Assembly: GCA_031296305.1 (NCBI GenBank)
Contig: JARLFZ010000023.1
Span: 1-44,237, forward strand
Direction of reading: 5' to 3'
Origin: Occallatibacter sp.
GTDB taxonomy: Bacteria; Acidobacteriota; Terriglobia; Terriglobales; Acidobacteriaceae
Length of the DNA stretch: 44,237 nucleotides
The notes beneath the pieces were generated by a model that was given only the letters and a program-made list of their open reading frames with translations, was not told the origin of the DNA and did no database searches. Every line of letters starts with the position of its first letter. Position 1 is the first letter of the stretch. The translations under genes and the position numbers were made by a program. Positions 35,380 through 43,238 of this stretch are shown one piece after another.

Positions 35380-36881
35380 TGCGTGCCTCCCGCGAGCAGC
35401 GTTTTCACGGCCGGTTCAATCTGGTCGAGCAGAATGCGCGGATAAAGCCCGACAGCAAGTGTGCAGAAGCCGAGCAACGCGACCCCCGCGTACTCAGGCC
35501 AGGTGATGGGCGCGAATTTGTGCGTCTGCTCCGCTTCAAGCTCATGCGGAGTGGGCAGCGTATCGCTGAAGAATGCCTTTTGCAGCGCGCGCCAGATGTA
35601 AGCAACGCCGACGATGATGCCGATGCCGGAGATGATCGTCCACCAAGGGTTGGCCTGCCATGCTCCGACCATCACCTGCAACTCGGCGACGAAGCCGGAG
35701 AAGCCGGGCAGGCCCATCGACGCAACGCCGGCAAAGACGAAAGCCCACGCGGCAAAGGGCAGTCGTCGCGAAAGGTGCATCGGCTCCAATTCGGCAAACT
35801 GGCGCGTGTGCGTACGGTCGTAGACCACGCGGCCGACAATGGCGAACAAGAGGCCCGCGATGATACCGTGCGAGAACATTTGCAGCACCGCGCCGTCGAC
35901 GCCGATCTGGTTGAGCGTCATGAGGCCGAGCAGCACAAAACCCATGTGGCTGACGCTGGAGTAGCCGATGACGAATTTGAAATCGGTTTGCGCCAGAGCG
36001 ACCAGCGCGCCGTAGACGATACCGATGACCGCGAGCCATGCGAAGACGTCGCGCCAAGAACCGATGCCGACGAACGAGAATCCCCACGGATCGAGGCCGT
36101 GCGGAAAAAGGCCGATGCCGACGCGCAGGCAACCATATGCCCCGAGTTTCATGACTACACCGGCGAGCAGCATTGACGCCGCTGTAGGCGCGGCGACGTG
36201 GCCGGTGGGCGCCCAGGTGTGGAAGGGCCACATGCCGGCGAGAATCCCGAAGCCAACAAACACCAGAGGAAAACACCACATCTGGAAGCTGATGGGCAAG
36301 CCCGCGCTTGCAAGCGCGGCGAGTGTCGTTGAGTGTGAGCCGGCGGTGACGTAGGCTGCAAGCAGGCCGATGAGCACCATAGCCGAGCCGACGAAAGAGT
36401 AAATCGCAAGCTTCATGGCGCCGTACTCGCGGCGCGTCGAGCCCCAGATGGCGATGAGGAAATATTTGGGAACGATGGCGATTTCGTAAAAGACGAAGAG
36501 CAGGAAGAGGTCGCCGCTCAAAAACACGCCGTAAACGCCGCCGATAAGCGCGAGATAAAACGCGAAAAACTGATTGGTGCGCAGATCGATGTTCCAACTG
36601 AAGAGGACGCCCGAAACCGAGGCGATGCCGGTGAGCAGAACCAGCACGCGGCTGATACCGTCGGCAGCAAGCAAGAAGTGGATGCCCATGGAAGGCACCC
36701 AGAGCGCGTCGACAAACACCTGGCGTCCCTGCCCAAAGCCCGCGGCGTAACCCGCGACGGCGAGGCCCAGACCCACCACGGACACGACGAGCGCAAACCA
36801 GCGCGCAAGGACAGGTTTGTCCTTGGGCAGTAGTGCCACAATCAACGCCCCGGCGAACGAAATAGTTATGGTCCAAGCCAT
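35376..36881 (-). CDS. nuoM: NADH-quinone oxidoreductase subunit M, second copy
   Basis: 501 residues, second of two adjacent NuoM-type antiporter subunits. Conserved parts: FYEIAIVPKYFLIA with Glu133 (TM5), VVMKLGAYGCLR with Lys245 (TM8), and FVAELQVMVG with Glu400 (TM12). At TM7, where the first copy has VKVPLMPFHTWLP, this one reads ILAGMWPFHTWAP, so the central lysine (E. coli NuoM Lys234 position) is Leu214 by my by-eye alignment. The glutamate of the following YAEAP is also changed (HVAAP). It starts three bases after the first copy's stop. It probably forms an extra module in complex I, perhaps with altered pumping. Confidence 0.92.
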   Translation of the reverse strand: MAWTITISFAGALIVALLPKDKPVLARWFALVVSVVGLGLAVAGYAAGFGQGRQVFVDALWVPSMGIHFLLAADGISRVLVLLTGIASVSGVLFSWNIDLRTNQFFAFYLALIGGVYGVFLSGDLFLLFVFYEIAIVPKYFLIAIWGSTRREYGAMKLAIYSFVGSAMVLIGLLAAYVTAGSHSTTLAALASAGLPISFQMWCFPLVFVGFGILAGMWPFHTWAPTGHVAAPTAASMLLAGVVMKLGAYGCLRVGIGLFPHGLDPWGFSFVGIGSWRDVFAWLAVIGIVYGALVALAQTDFKFVIGYSSVSHMGFVLLGLMTLNQIGVDGAVLQMFSHGIIAGLLFAIVGRVVYDRTHTRQFAELEPMHLSRRLPFAAWAFVFAGVASMGLPGFSGFVAELQVMVGAWQANPWWTIISGIGIIVGVAYIWRALQKAFFSDTLPTPHELEAEQTHKFAPITWPEYAGVALLGFCTLAVGLYPRILLDQIEPAVKTLLAGGTQ

Positions 36882-36884
36882 TCT

Positions 36885-38429
36885 TTAAAATCTCCAGTGC
36901 GCCAGCAGGTTCTGGACCGTGGGATTGATAGTGTTCACGATGAGCTGGGGCACAAGGCCGAGCAGAAACAACAATCCAATGACAGGCGCGAGAGCCATCC
37001 TCTCGCCGTGATGCAGATCGGGAAACGCGGCCCAGTGCTCCGGAACGGGGCCGCTGAATACTTTTTGAATGACGGTGAGAATCACCACGGCGGTCACGAG
37101 CAATCCCAGCACACTCACTGTTGCACTCATCCAAGACAAGGAAAAAACGCCGCGGAAGATGAGAAACTCGCCGACAAATCCATTCAGGCCCGGCAGACCG
37201 AGCGAGGAGAAGAGCGCGATGCCCATGAGCCCCGCGAAGACCGGCGCAGGCTTGCGCAGACCGCCGAAATCGTTGATGCCGCGCAGACCGCCGGAGCGAA
37301 ACTGCATCATCGAAACGAACCAGAAGAGCGCTGCGGCAGTAAGTCCGTGGTTGAACATTTGCAGGATGACGCCGTTCAACGCAGCAGCCTGGCTGGCCTG
37401 CTGCGCAGCACCGGCTGCGGGAACCGCCAACGCGAAGATGCCCAGCAGGCAGTAGCCCAAGTGATTGATCGAGGAATACGCGAGGACGCGCTTGAGATCG
37501 GTTTGCGCGGCCGCGGCCCACGCGCCCATCACGACGGTGGCGGCGGCAAGAACGAGCAGCGGCGTGCGCATCGCGGCAATCTGCGGGCCGAAGATCGGAA
37601 TGGCGATGCGCAGCAGGCCGTAGACGCCCATCTTCGACATGGCGCCCGTAAGCAACATAGTGACGGGCGAAGGCGCCTCGGCGTATGCGGCGGGCAGCCA
37701 GGTGTGGAAGGGCATCAGCGGCACTTTGACCGCGAAGCCCGCGAGCACGCCGATGGCGAGCCACGGCATCACGGGCCCGAGATGCGCGGTGACCATTTGC
37801 GCGAGCTGTCCAGATGCAGCCATTTGCGCGAGCTGACCGAAGTCCATGGTGCCGGGCGCGTTTTTACTGGTTGTCGCGAAGAAGATAGCGAGGAACGAGA
37901 GCAACAGCGCCACCGAGCCGGCCATGGTGTAGACGAAAAACTGCGTGGCCGCGGGACCGCGCTTCGGCCCTCCCCACAACTTGATCAGGAAGAATGCGGG
38001 GATGAGGCTGAGCTCCCAAAACAAAAACCAGTGGAAGAAATTGAGCGCGGTGAAGGAGCCGAAGAGGCCTGCTTCGAGCGTCAGCACCAGTCCAAAGAAG
38101 AGGCCGGGCATGTGATGCACGCGATGCTGCGCGGCATCGACCGCCATGAGTGTGACGATGGCCGAAAGCACGAGCATGAGGCCGCCAAGGCCGTCGACAC
38201 CAAGGTGATACTCGATGCCGAGCGATGGCGCCCACGCCGCGCGCTCCACGAGGCCGATGCTGCCGTCGGCGGGCAGGCGGGTCCAGATGAAGAGCGCAAT
38301 CAGTACACAGGCCAGCGTGGTGAAGAGCGCCACGATGCGGGCATGACGGCCAGAGAAGAGCGCGAACGCCGCACCAATCAGCGGCAGCACAGTGAGCAGC
38401 GTCAGGATTGGGAAGCCGAGTACGTTCAT
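36885..38429 (-). CDS. nuoM: NADH-quinone oxidoreductase subunit M, first copy
   Basis: 514 residues, antiporter-like proton-pumping subunit. All the canonical charged residues are seen: FWELSLIPAFFLIKLW with Glu139 (TM5), VKVPLMPFHTWLP with Lys235 (TM7), SKMGVYGLLR with Lys266 (TM8), and FVGEFLIFRG (TM12). A short tandem duplication, GQLAQM-AAS-GQLAQM (198-212), sits in the loop before TM7. The start overlaps the nuoL stop by four bases (ATGA). Followed at once by the second nuoM, which differs clearly in sequence, so this is an old duplication. Confidence 0.95.
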   Translation of the reverse strand: MNVLGFPILTLLTVLPLIGAAFALFSGRHARIVALFTTLACVLIALFIWTRLPADGSIGLVERAAWAPSLGIEYHLGVDGLGGLMLVLSAIVTLMAVDAAQHRVHHMPGLFFGLVLTLEAGLFGSFTALNFFHWFLFWELSLIPAFFLIKLWGGPKRGPAATQFFVYTMAGSVALLLSFLAIFFATTSKNAPGTMDFGQLAQMAASGQLAQMVTAHLGPVMPWLAIGVLAGFAVKVPLMPFHTWLPAAYAEAPSPVTMLLTGAMSKMGVYGLLRIAIPIFGPQIAAMRTPLLVLAAATVVMGAWAAAAQTDLKRVLAYSSINHLGYCLLGIFALAVPAAGAAQQASQAAALNGVILQMFNHGLTAAALFWFVSMMQFRSGGLRGINDFGGLRKPAPVFAGLMGIALFSSLGLPGLNGFVGEFLIFRGVFSLSWMSATVSVLGLLVTAVVILTVIQKVFSGPVPEHWAAFPDLHHGERMALAPVIGLLFLLGLVPQLIVNTINPTVQNLLAHWRF

Positions 38430-40498
38430 GGCCGGCTGCTCCAGAGAAGAATTGCAACGAGCGCGACCACAGCCGCGGCCAGAATGCGCAAGTAATTCTG
38501 CACGCGGCCGCCTTCGACGCGCGACAGCAGGCCGCCGCCAGAGGAAAGCCCCTCACAGGTTTTGTCGAAGCCGCCGTCGACCCAGTCGATGTCGAGCAGG
38601 CGGTTGAGCTGTGCCCAGAGGCCGAAGAGCCACGTGACGGCGGCGACGATGCCTCCCCAGATGCGGCGGTCGAGCCAGTCGGCCACGCGCGCCCACCACG
38701 CGTAGAAGGCGATCACGGTCGCGCCGTAAAGCTCGTCAACGTAGAGGCGATCGCGCAGCGGCTTCCAGAGCCAGGGAGCAGATTTTTCGAGCGCATCTGG
38801 AGCTTCGGGCTTGGGCGTTTTGTTTCCGTAGAGCCACCAGCCGAGCCCGAGGCCGGCAAAGACGACGAACGACGACCCGAGCATGAGCAAGCCGAGGCCG
38901 GGCTCGGCGAATCCGCGCCAACTGAAGGAGGCGGTTCGATTCTCGAGGAACGCGTGGAACCATGGCCACGCGGGAGTTCCGATGACGCCGAGCACAATTG
39001 CGAAGAACGCGAGAATCGCAAGCGGCAGCGTCATCACCTTCGGGCTCTCGTGCGCGTGCTTCTCGCCGCGGTTGTAGCCGAAGAATACGTAGCAGACCTG
39101 ACGCGTCATGTAGAACGCGGTGAGTAATGCGCCGAAGACGAGCAGATAAAACGGGCCTTTGGAGATATCCCAATGCTGCGCGGCTTCCAGGATCCCGTCC
39201 TTCGACCAGAATCCGGAGAAGAAGATTGGGAATCCACACAGCGCCAGCATACCGATGGCATAGGTGATGAAAGTGAGCGGCATGTCGGAGCGAAGGCCGC
39301 CCATGCGGCGAATGTCCTGCTCGTCGTGGCAGCCGTGGATGACCGAGCCCGCGCCAAGGAAGAGCAGCGCTTTGAAGAAGGCGTGCGTGATGAGGTGGAA
39401 CATTCCGACGGCGATGCCGCCCAGGCCGAGTCCGGCCATCATGTAGCCGAGCTGCGAAATGGTCGAATAAGCGAGGATGCGCTTGATGTCGTTTTGCGCC
39501 ACGGCGATGAGCGCGGCAAAGACCGCGGTGGACGCGCCCACCCAAGTGACGACGGTGAGCGCCGCGGTGGTTCCATGGGGCGCGGCGCCGATTGACATGA
39601 GGGGATAAACCCGCGCGACCAGAAAGACGCCGGCCGCAACCATGGTAGCCGCATGAATGAGCGCGGAGACGGGCGTCGGGCCTTCCATCGCGTCAGGCAG
39701 CCAGACATGTAATGGAAGCTGGCCGCTCTTGCCCACGGCTCCGGCGAAGATCAGTAGACCGATGGCGCCGGCGGCGCTGAGGCCGAGCCCCGCATGCTGC
39801 GAGAGCAAGTTGACGAGCGCGAGACCTTCAAGCGAGCCCACGCCGTGGTTGTAGAAGAGCAGCGTGCCGGTCTGCGAGTACAACCACACGATGCCGAGCA
39901 AAAAGAAAATATCGCCGACGCGCGTGGTGACGAAGGCTTTTTTTGCGGCGGCCGCGGCGGAGGGTTTTTGATACCAGAAGCCAATGAGCAGATACGAGGT
40001 GAGGCCGACGATCTCCCAGCACATGAAGAGCAGAAGAAGGCTGTTGGAAATCACGACGCCCAGCATGGCTCCGGCAAAGAGTGAGAGGAAGCAAAAGAAG
40101 CGCGTGAAGTTTTCATCGTGGGCCATGTAGCCCACCGAGTAGATGAAGATGAGCAGGCCGACGAAACTGACCATCACCAGCATGATGGCTGCGAGCGGAT
40201 CCAGGACCCAGCCGAGATCAACGGTGGAGGAGCCGAAGCGAAACCAGGTGAAGTTGACGAACTCACGGACGGCGGAATCGTGCGTCCATCCGGTCAGTAC
40301 GTGACAGAGCGCGACCAGCGAGAGCAGCAGCGAAATCGAAAGCGAGCCGATCGCCAGCCCCGCGGCAAGCCTGCGCCGCGGCTGTTTGAGGAGCGCGATC
40401 AACCCCGATGCAACCATGGGCGCAACGGGAATGAGCCACAGAATTCCCGTGATAGCTGAGGCGGCGAATTGTGGAGTGAATGCTGCGGATTCCTGCAT
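38426..40498 (-). CDS. nuoL: NADH-quinone oxidoreductase subunit L with a lengthened C-terminal lateral-helix region
   Basis: 690 residues from the ATG at 40498; an in-frame TTG just before (40501) is less likely. Distal antiporter subunit of complex I. CWEIVGLTSYLLIGFW (TM5 Glu), GKSGQLPLHVWLPDAMEGPTP (TM7 Lys) and FWSKDGILEAA (TM12 Lys) are intact. After RLYVDELYG (585-593) about 75 residues follow before the RVQNY (666-670) and last helix. In ordinary NuoL this span is, as I recall, some 25 residues shorter. Extra segment: roughly 600-640, with amphipathic WWARVADWLDRRIWGGIV and LFGLWAQLNRLLDIDW. This fits a lateral helix reaching over an additional NuoM. E. coli NuoL is 613 residues. Confidence 0.95.
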   Translation of the reverse strand: MQESAAFTPQFAASAITGILWLIPVAPMVASGLIALLKQPRRRLAAGLAIGSLSISLLLSLVALCHVLTGWTHDSAVREFVNFTWFRFGSSTVDLGWVLDPLAAIMLVMVSFVGLLIFIYSVGYMAHDENFTRFFCFLSLFAGAMLGVVISNSLLLLFMCWEIVGLTSYLLIGFWYQKPSAAAAAKKAFVTTRVGDIFFLLGIVWLYSQTGTLLFYNHGVGSLEGLALVNLLSQHAGLGLSAAGAIGLLIFAGAVGKSGQLPLHVWLPDAMEGPTPVSALIHAATMVAAGVFLVARVYPLMSIGAAPHGTTAALTVVTWVGASTAVFAALIAVAQNDIKRILAYSTISQLGYMMAGLGLGGIAVGMFHLITHAFFKALLFLGAGSVIHGCHDEQDIRRMGGLRSDMPLTFITYAIGMLALCGFPIFFSGFWSKDGILEAAQHWDISKGPFYLLVFGALLTAFYMTRQVCYVFFGYNRGEKHAHESPKVMTLPLAILAFFAIVLGVIGTPAWPWFHAFLENRTASFSWRGFAEPGLGLLMLGSSFVVFAGLGLGWWLYGNKTPKPEAPDALEKSAPWLWKPLRDRLYVDELYGATVIAFYAWWARVADWLDRRIWGGIVAAVTWLFGLWAQLNRLLDIDWVDGGFDKTCEGLSSGGGLLSRVEGGRVQNYLRILAAAVVALVAILLWSSRP

Positions 40499-40505
40499 CA
40501 AGCTT

Positions 40506-40820
40506 TCACCCCTTCATCCTGTTCATCTTGTCGAGATCGGTGGTGTTGGTGTGGCGATGAATGGAAATGACGAGGCCGAGACCGACGGCTGCTTCCGCCG
40601 CGGCCACGGCGATAGAGAAAATGGCGAACATCATGCCCGTGAGGAATTCAGGATGCGGGCCGTATCGCCAGAAAGCGATGAGGTTGAGATTGGCCGCGTT
40701 CAACATCAATTCAATCCCAATCAGCACGAGAATCGCGTTGCGGCGCACCAATGCACCGGCAAGGCCAATGGCAAAGAGCAGAGCGGCAACCAGCAGATAA
40801 CCGGCGAGCGGCGTGGTCAC
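40506..40820 (-). CDS. nuoK: NADH-quinone oxidoreductase subunit K
   Basis: 104 residues, three membrane helices, starting with GTG at 40820 that overlaps the nuoJ stop (GTGA). IGIELMLNAANLNLIAF carries the proton-path glutamate of TM2, and AVAAAEAAVGLGLVI the TM3 glutamate. Part of the E-channel of complex I. The tail after VISIHRH is a few residues longer than usual (NTTDLDKMNRMKG). Confidence 0.95.
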   Translation of the reverse strand: MTTPLAGYLLVAALLFAIGLAGALVRRNAILVLIGIELMLNAANLNLIAFWRYGPHPEFLTGMMFAIFSIAVAAAEAAVGLGLVISIHRHTNTTDLDKMNRMKG

Positions 40821-41320
40821 GGTTTCGGCCTCTCTTTCTCGTGCATGGCCACGATGACCGCACCGATGGTGGCCGCGGTGAGTAGCAGAGCGACAATCTC
40901 CAGCGGCAGCACGTAGCGGCCCACCAGCGCGTTGCCGATGTCGTGCACGGTGACGGCGGGAACGGCGTTATGCTGCGGCAAGGCCCGCACGCTTTCGAGG
41001 ACGGCCCAGGCCAGAACCGCAAAGACACCGGCTGCAATCACAAGTCCCACAAACCAGGTGCTGCTGAAGACGCCTTCTTTGGGCAAATCGGCGCCCCGCG
41101 TCAGCAGAATGGCGAACACAATCAGGATGGCAACGGCGCCGATGTAGACGAGAATCTGCGCGAAGCCGGCGAACTGCGCATCAAGCTGCAAATAAAGCAA
41201 CGCCAATCCGGCGAAGGCTACCGTGGTGGCGAGAGCGCAATGCACCAGGTGCTTGAGCATCACAGCAGCCAGACCGCCGCAGATGGTTATGGCCGCAAGC
41301 AGATAGAAGAGAGCGTTCAT
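40817..41320 (-). CDS. nuoJ: NADH-quinone oxidoreductase subunit J
   Basis: 167 residues, five membrane helices. AQILVYIGAVAILIVFAILL is the conserved TM3 with the pi-bulge used in coupling. The C-terminal part ends in a charged HEKERPKP. The start ATG lies nine bases after the nuoH stop. Forms the central membrane path with H and K. Confidence 0.94.
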   Translation of the reverse strand: MNALFYLLAAITICGGLAAVMLKHLVHCALATTVAFAGLALLYLQLDAQFAGFAQILVYIGAVAILIVFAILLTRGADLPKEGVFSSTWFVGLVIAAGVFAVLAWAVLESVRALPQHNAVPAVTVHDIGNALVGRYVLPLEIVALLLTAATIGAVIVAMHEKERPKP

Positions 41321-41329
41321 GGATGGCTC

Positions 41330-42520
41330 CTATTCAGCATAGCGGTATCTCCTGGGGCCGAAGTGCTCGTTGCGCATGCTTAAGCGGCCCATAAGCACGT
41401 AAGCCGCGGCCAGAATCACCGTGCACACCACCCAGCGCATCCAGCCGTCGCCCATGAAGCGCCAGAGCGCGGTCACAAAGAGATTGAGCAGCGTGAAAGG
41501 CAGCACAAACTTCCATGCAAAGTTCATCAGCTGGTCCTGGCGCAGGCGGGGCAACGTGCCGCGCATCCAGATGAAGACAAATATGGAGAGCATCACCTTG
41601 GAGAAAAACCAGATCCACGAAGGAATGAAAGTGAGGAAGGAAAATGGCGCAGACCATCCGCCGAGGAAGAGCGTGGTGCCGAGGCCTGAGATGGCGAACA
41701 TGGCCAGATATTCGCCGAGAAAGAAGAGCGCGAATTTGAAGCCCGAATACTCGGTGTGATATCCGGCGACAAGTTCCGATTCGCCTTCGGGCAGATCGAA
41801 GGGCGAGCGATTGGTCTCGGCCGTGGCGGCAATAGCGTACATCACAAACCCGGCCAAACCCCATGGCGTAAAGATGTACCAGTGAGGAAAGATGCCCGTG
41901 TAGCTGTTCTGCGCATCCACGATCTTCGGCAGCGAAAGCGAGCCGGCGATCATGACCACGGAAACGCTCGAAAGCAGCAGCACAACTTCGTAGCTGATCA
42001 TCTGCGCCACCGCGCGCATGGCGCCCAGCAATGAATATTTATTGCGGCTCGACCAGCCGGCCATGAAGACCGAAAGCTCGGTGGACGCGCTCATGGAAAA
42101 GAAGAAGAGCAGACCGGCGTTCAGGTCGACCAGCACCATGTTGCGGCCCATGGGCAGTACGGCAAATTCCATAAAGACCGCGACCACCAGCGAAAGCGGC
42201 GCAAGGAAATGCACCACCGCATTGGCGCTGAAGGGAACGATGTCTTCCTTGGTGAGCGACTTGATGCCGTCGGCGACGGGCTGGAAGAAGCCGAAGGGGC
42301 CAACGCGGTTGGGGCCGAGGCGATTCTGGATACGGCCCAGGCCTTTGCGCTCAAACACCGTGGTCAGCGCGAACAGGCCGGGAAACAAGCAGACGATGGT
42401 GATGACGCCAAGCACGATGCCGGCGGCGGGGCGCAGCGCCGCGGGCAAAAAATCGACAAGCCAGTTGCGAAGAAGGATGAAGATCTGGTCGAGGTTAGTG
42501 AAGAGGCGCGATGTCGCCAT
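41330..42520 (-). CDS. nuoH: NADH-quinone oxidoreductase subunit H
   Basis: 396 residues, longer than E. coli (325), with extra N-terminal (first 40) and C-terminal residues. It couples quinone reduction to the membrane pumps. ERKGLGRIQNRLGPNRVGP is the hallmark loop; AETNRSPFDLPEGESELVAG is the quinone-chamber loop with conserved acidic residues; FVFIWMRGTLPRLRQDQL is the last conserved loop. About eight membrane helices. Start ATG three bases after the nuoI stop. Confidence 0.97.
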   Translation of the reverse strand: MATSRLFTNLDQIFILLRNWLVDFLPAALRPAAGIVLGVITIVCLFPGLFALTTVFERKGLGRIQNRLGPNRVGPFGFFQPVADGIKSLTKEDIVPFSANAVVHFLAPLSLVVAVFMEFAVLPMGRNMVLVDLNAGLLFFFSMSASTELSVFMAGWSSRNKYSLLGAMRAVAQMISYEVVLLLSSVSVVMIAGSLSLPKIVDAQNSYTGIFPHWYIFTPWGLAGFVMYAIAATAETNRSPFDLPEGESELVAGYHTEYSGFKFALFFLGEYLAMFAISGLGTTLFLGGWSAPFSFLTFIPSWIWFFSKVMLSIFVFIWMRGTLPRLRQDQLMNFAWKFVLPFTLLNLFVTALWRFMGDGWMRWVVCTVILAAAYVLMGRLSMRNEHFGPRRYRYAE

Positions 42521-42523
42521 GGT

Positions 42524-43138
42524 CTAGCTTCCTCCTCCGGTGGGTGGTGCAGGAGGCGCGGAGGCAGCGGTTTTGGCTGCGGCAGCCTCGGCCGCGGCTT
42601 TGGCCTTGGCTTCCACCTTGGCTTTTTCCTCGCCCAGTCGCGCATCGACCTGCGACGCTTCCGTGGGATGGATCGAGTGATAGTATTCGTTCGATCTAGC
42701 CAACTGCTTGCGATCGTAGAGCAGGCCGCCGAAGCGATCGTCAGTGGCCAACTCGAACTCGTTGTCCATCTTGATGGCCTCGAACGGGCAAACTTCAACG
42801 CAAATCTGGCAGCTCATGCAAACAGAAACATCAATGTCGAAGCGCGTGGGATAAAACTGCTGCTTGCCCACATAATCCGGCTTCTTGTCCTTGCTTTTGT
42901 CGATGTAGATGCACTTGGGCGGGCACTCCTTCTCGCAGATCTGGCAGGCCACGCAACGCAGCCCGGCCTCCCAGTCCGCTCCGTCGTACACGAGAAAAGG
43001 AAATACGCGTGCGGCCTCGATGGTGGGAATCCGCTCCTCCGGATACTCCACCGTCGTCATCCGCTCTTTGGAGACGTAGCTACCGAAGAAATTCTTCGCC
43101 GTCTCCGCCATTCCCTTCAGGATGCCTTCACCAAGCAA
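42524..43138 (-). CDS. nuoI: NADH-quinone oxidoreductase subunit I (two [4Fe-4S] ferredoxin domains)
   Basis: 204 residues from a TTG at 43138 with GGAG eight bases upstream; an ATG at 43111 is the alternative. Carries clusters N6a and N6b toward quinone. Cluster ligands: Cys62-x2-Cys65-x2-Cys68-x3-Cys72 and Cys107-x2-Cys110-x2-Cys113-x3-Cys117. A tail of about 40 residues (EEKAKVEAKAKAAAEAAAAK..., Ala/Lys-rich helix then Pro/Gly) is beyond the usual end and may be unstructured or contact other subunits. A 100-nt word-repeat gap separates it from nuoD. Confidence 0.95.
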   Translation of the reverse strand: MLGEGILKGMAETAKNFFGSYVSKERMTTVEYPEERIPTIEAARVFPFLVYDGADWEAGLRCVACQICEKECPPKCIYIDKSKDKKPDYVGKQQFYPTRFDIDVSVCMSCQICVEVCPFEAIKMDNEFELATDDRFGGLLYDRKQLARSNEYYHSIHPTEASQVDARLGEEKAKVEAKAKAAAEAAAAKTAASAPPAPPTGGGS

Positions 43139-43238
43139 ATGCGCTACTCCGTATTCGTTGTCAGTTCCTAGTTCTTAGTTCCAAATTCGTAGTTCGTAGC
43201 CAGCGTTCTTCGTTATTCACTGTGAACTGTGAACTCTT
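43139..43238. repeat. AGTTC / GAACT word tract inside the nuo operon
   Basis: TCAGTTCCTAGTTCTTAGTT and further TAGTTC words (43161-43199), then inverted GTGAACTGTGAACT (43222-43235). It is the only long gap within the operon. A CAGTTCACAGTTC tract of the same type is at 6621-6640. Confidence 0.7.

Noticed and set aside
35542-37764. A 740-codon minus-strand open frame across both nuoM genes
   Set aside because: It is an out-of-frame shadow of two real nuoM genes and its product is Arg-rich without any motif.
37793-37835. Frameshift or assembly error in nuoM from the direct repeat
   Set aside because: The duplication is a multiple of three (27 bp) and keeps the frame, so the gene stays intact.
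36897-38495. A 532-codon open frame antisense to the first nuoM
   Set aside because: It lies fully opposite a clear nuoM gene and is a high-GC shadow; its residues (Glu/Arg/His-rich, no fold) look like the reverse of membrane-helix codons.
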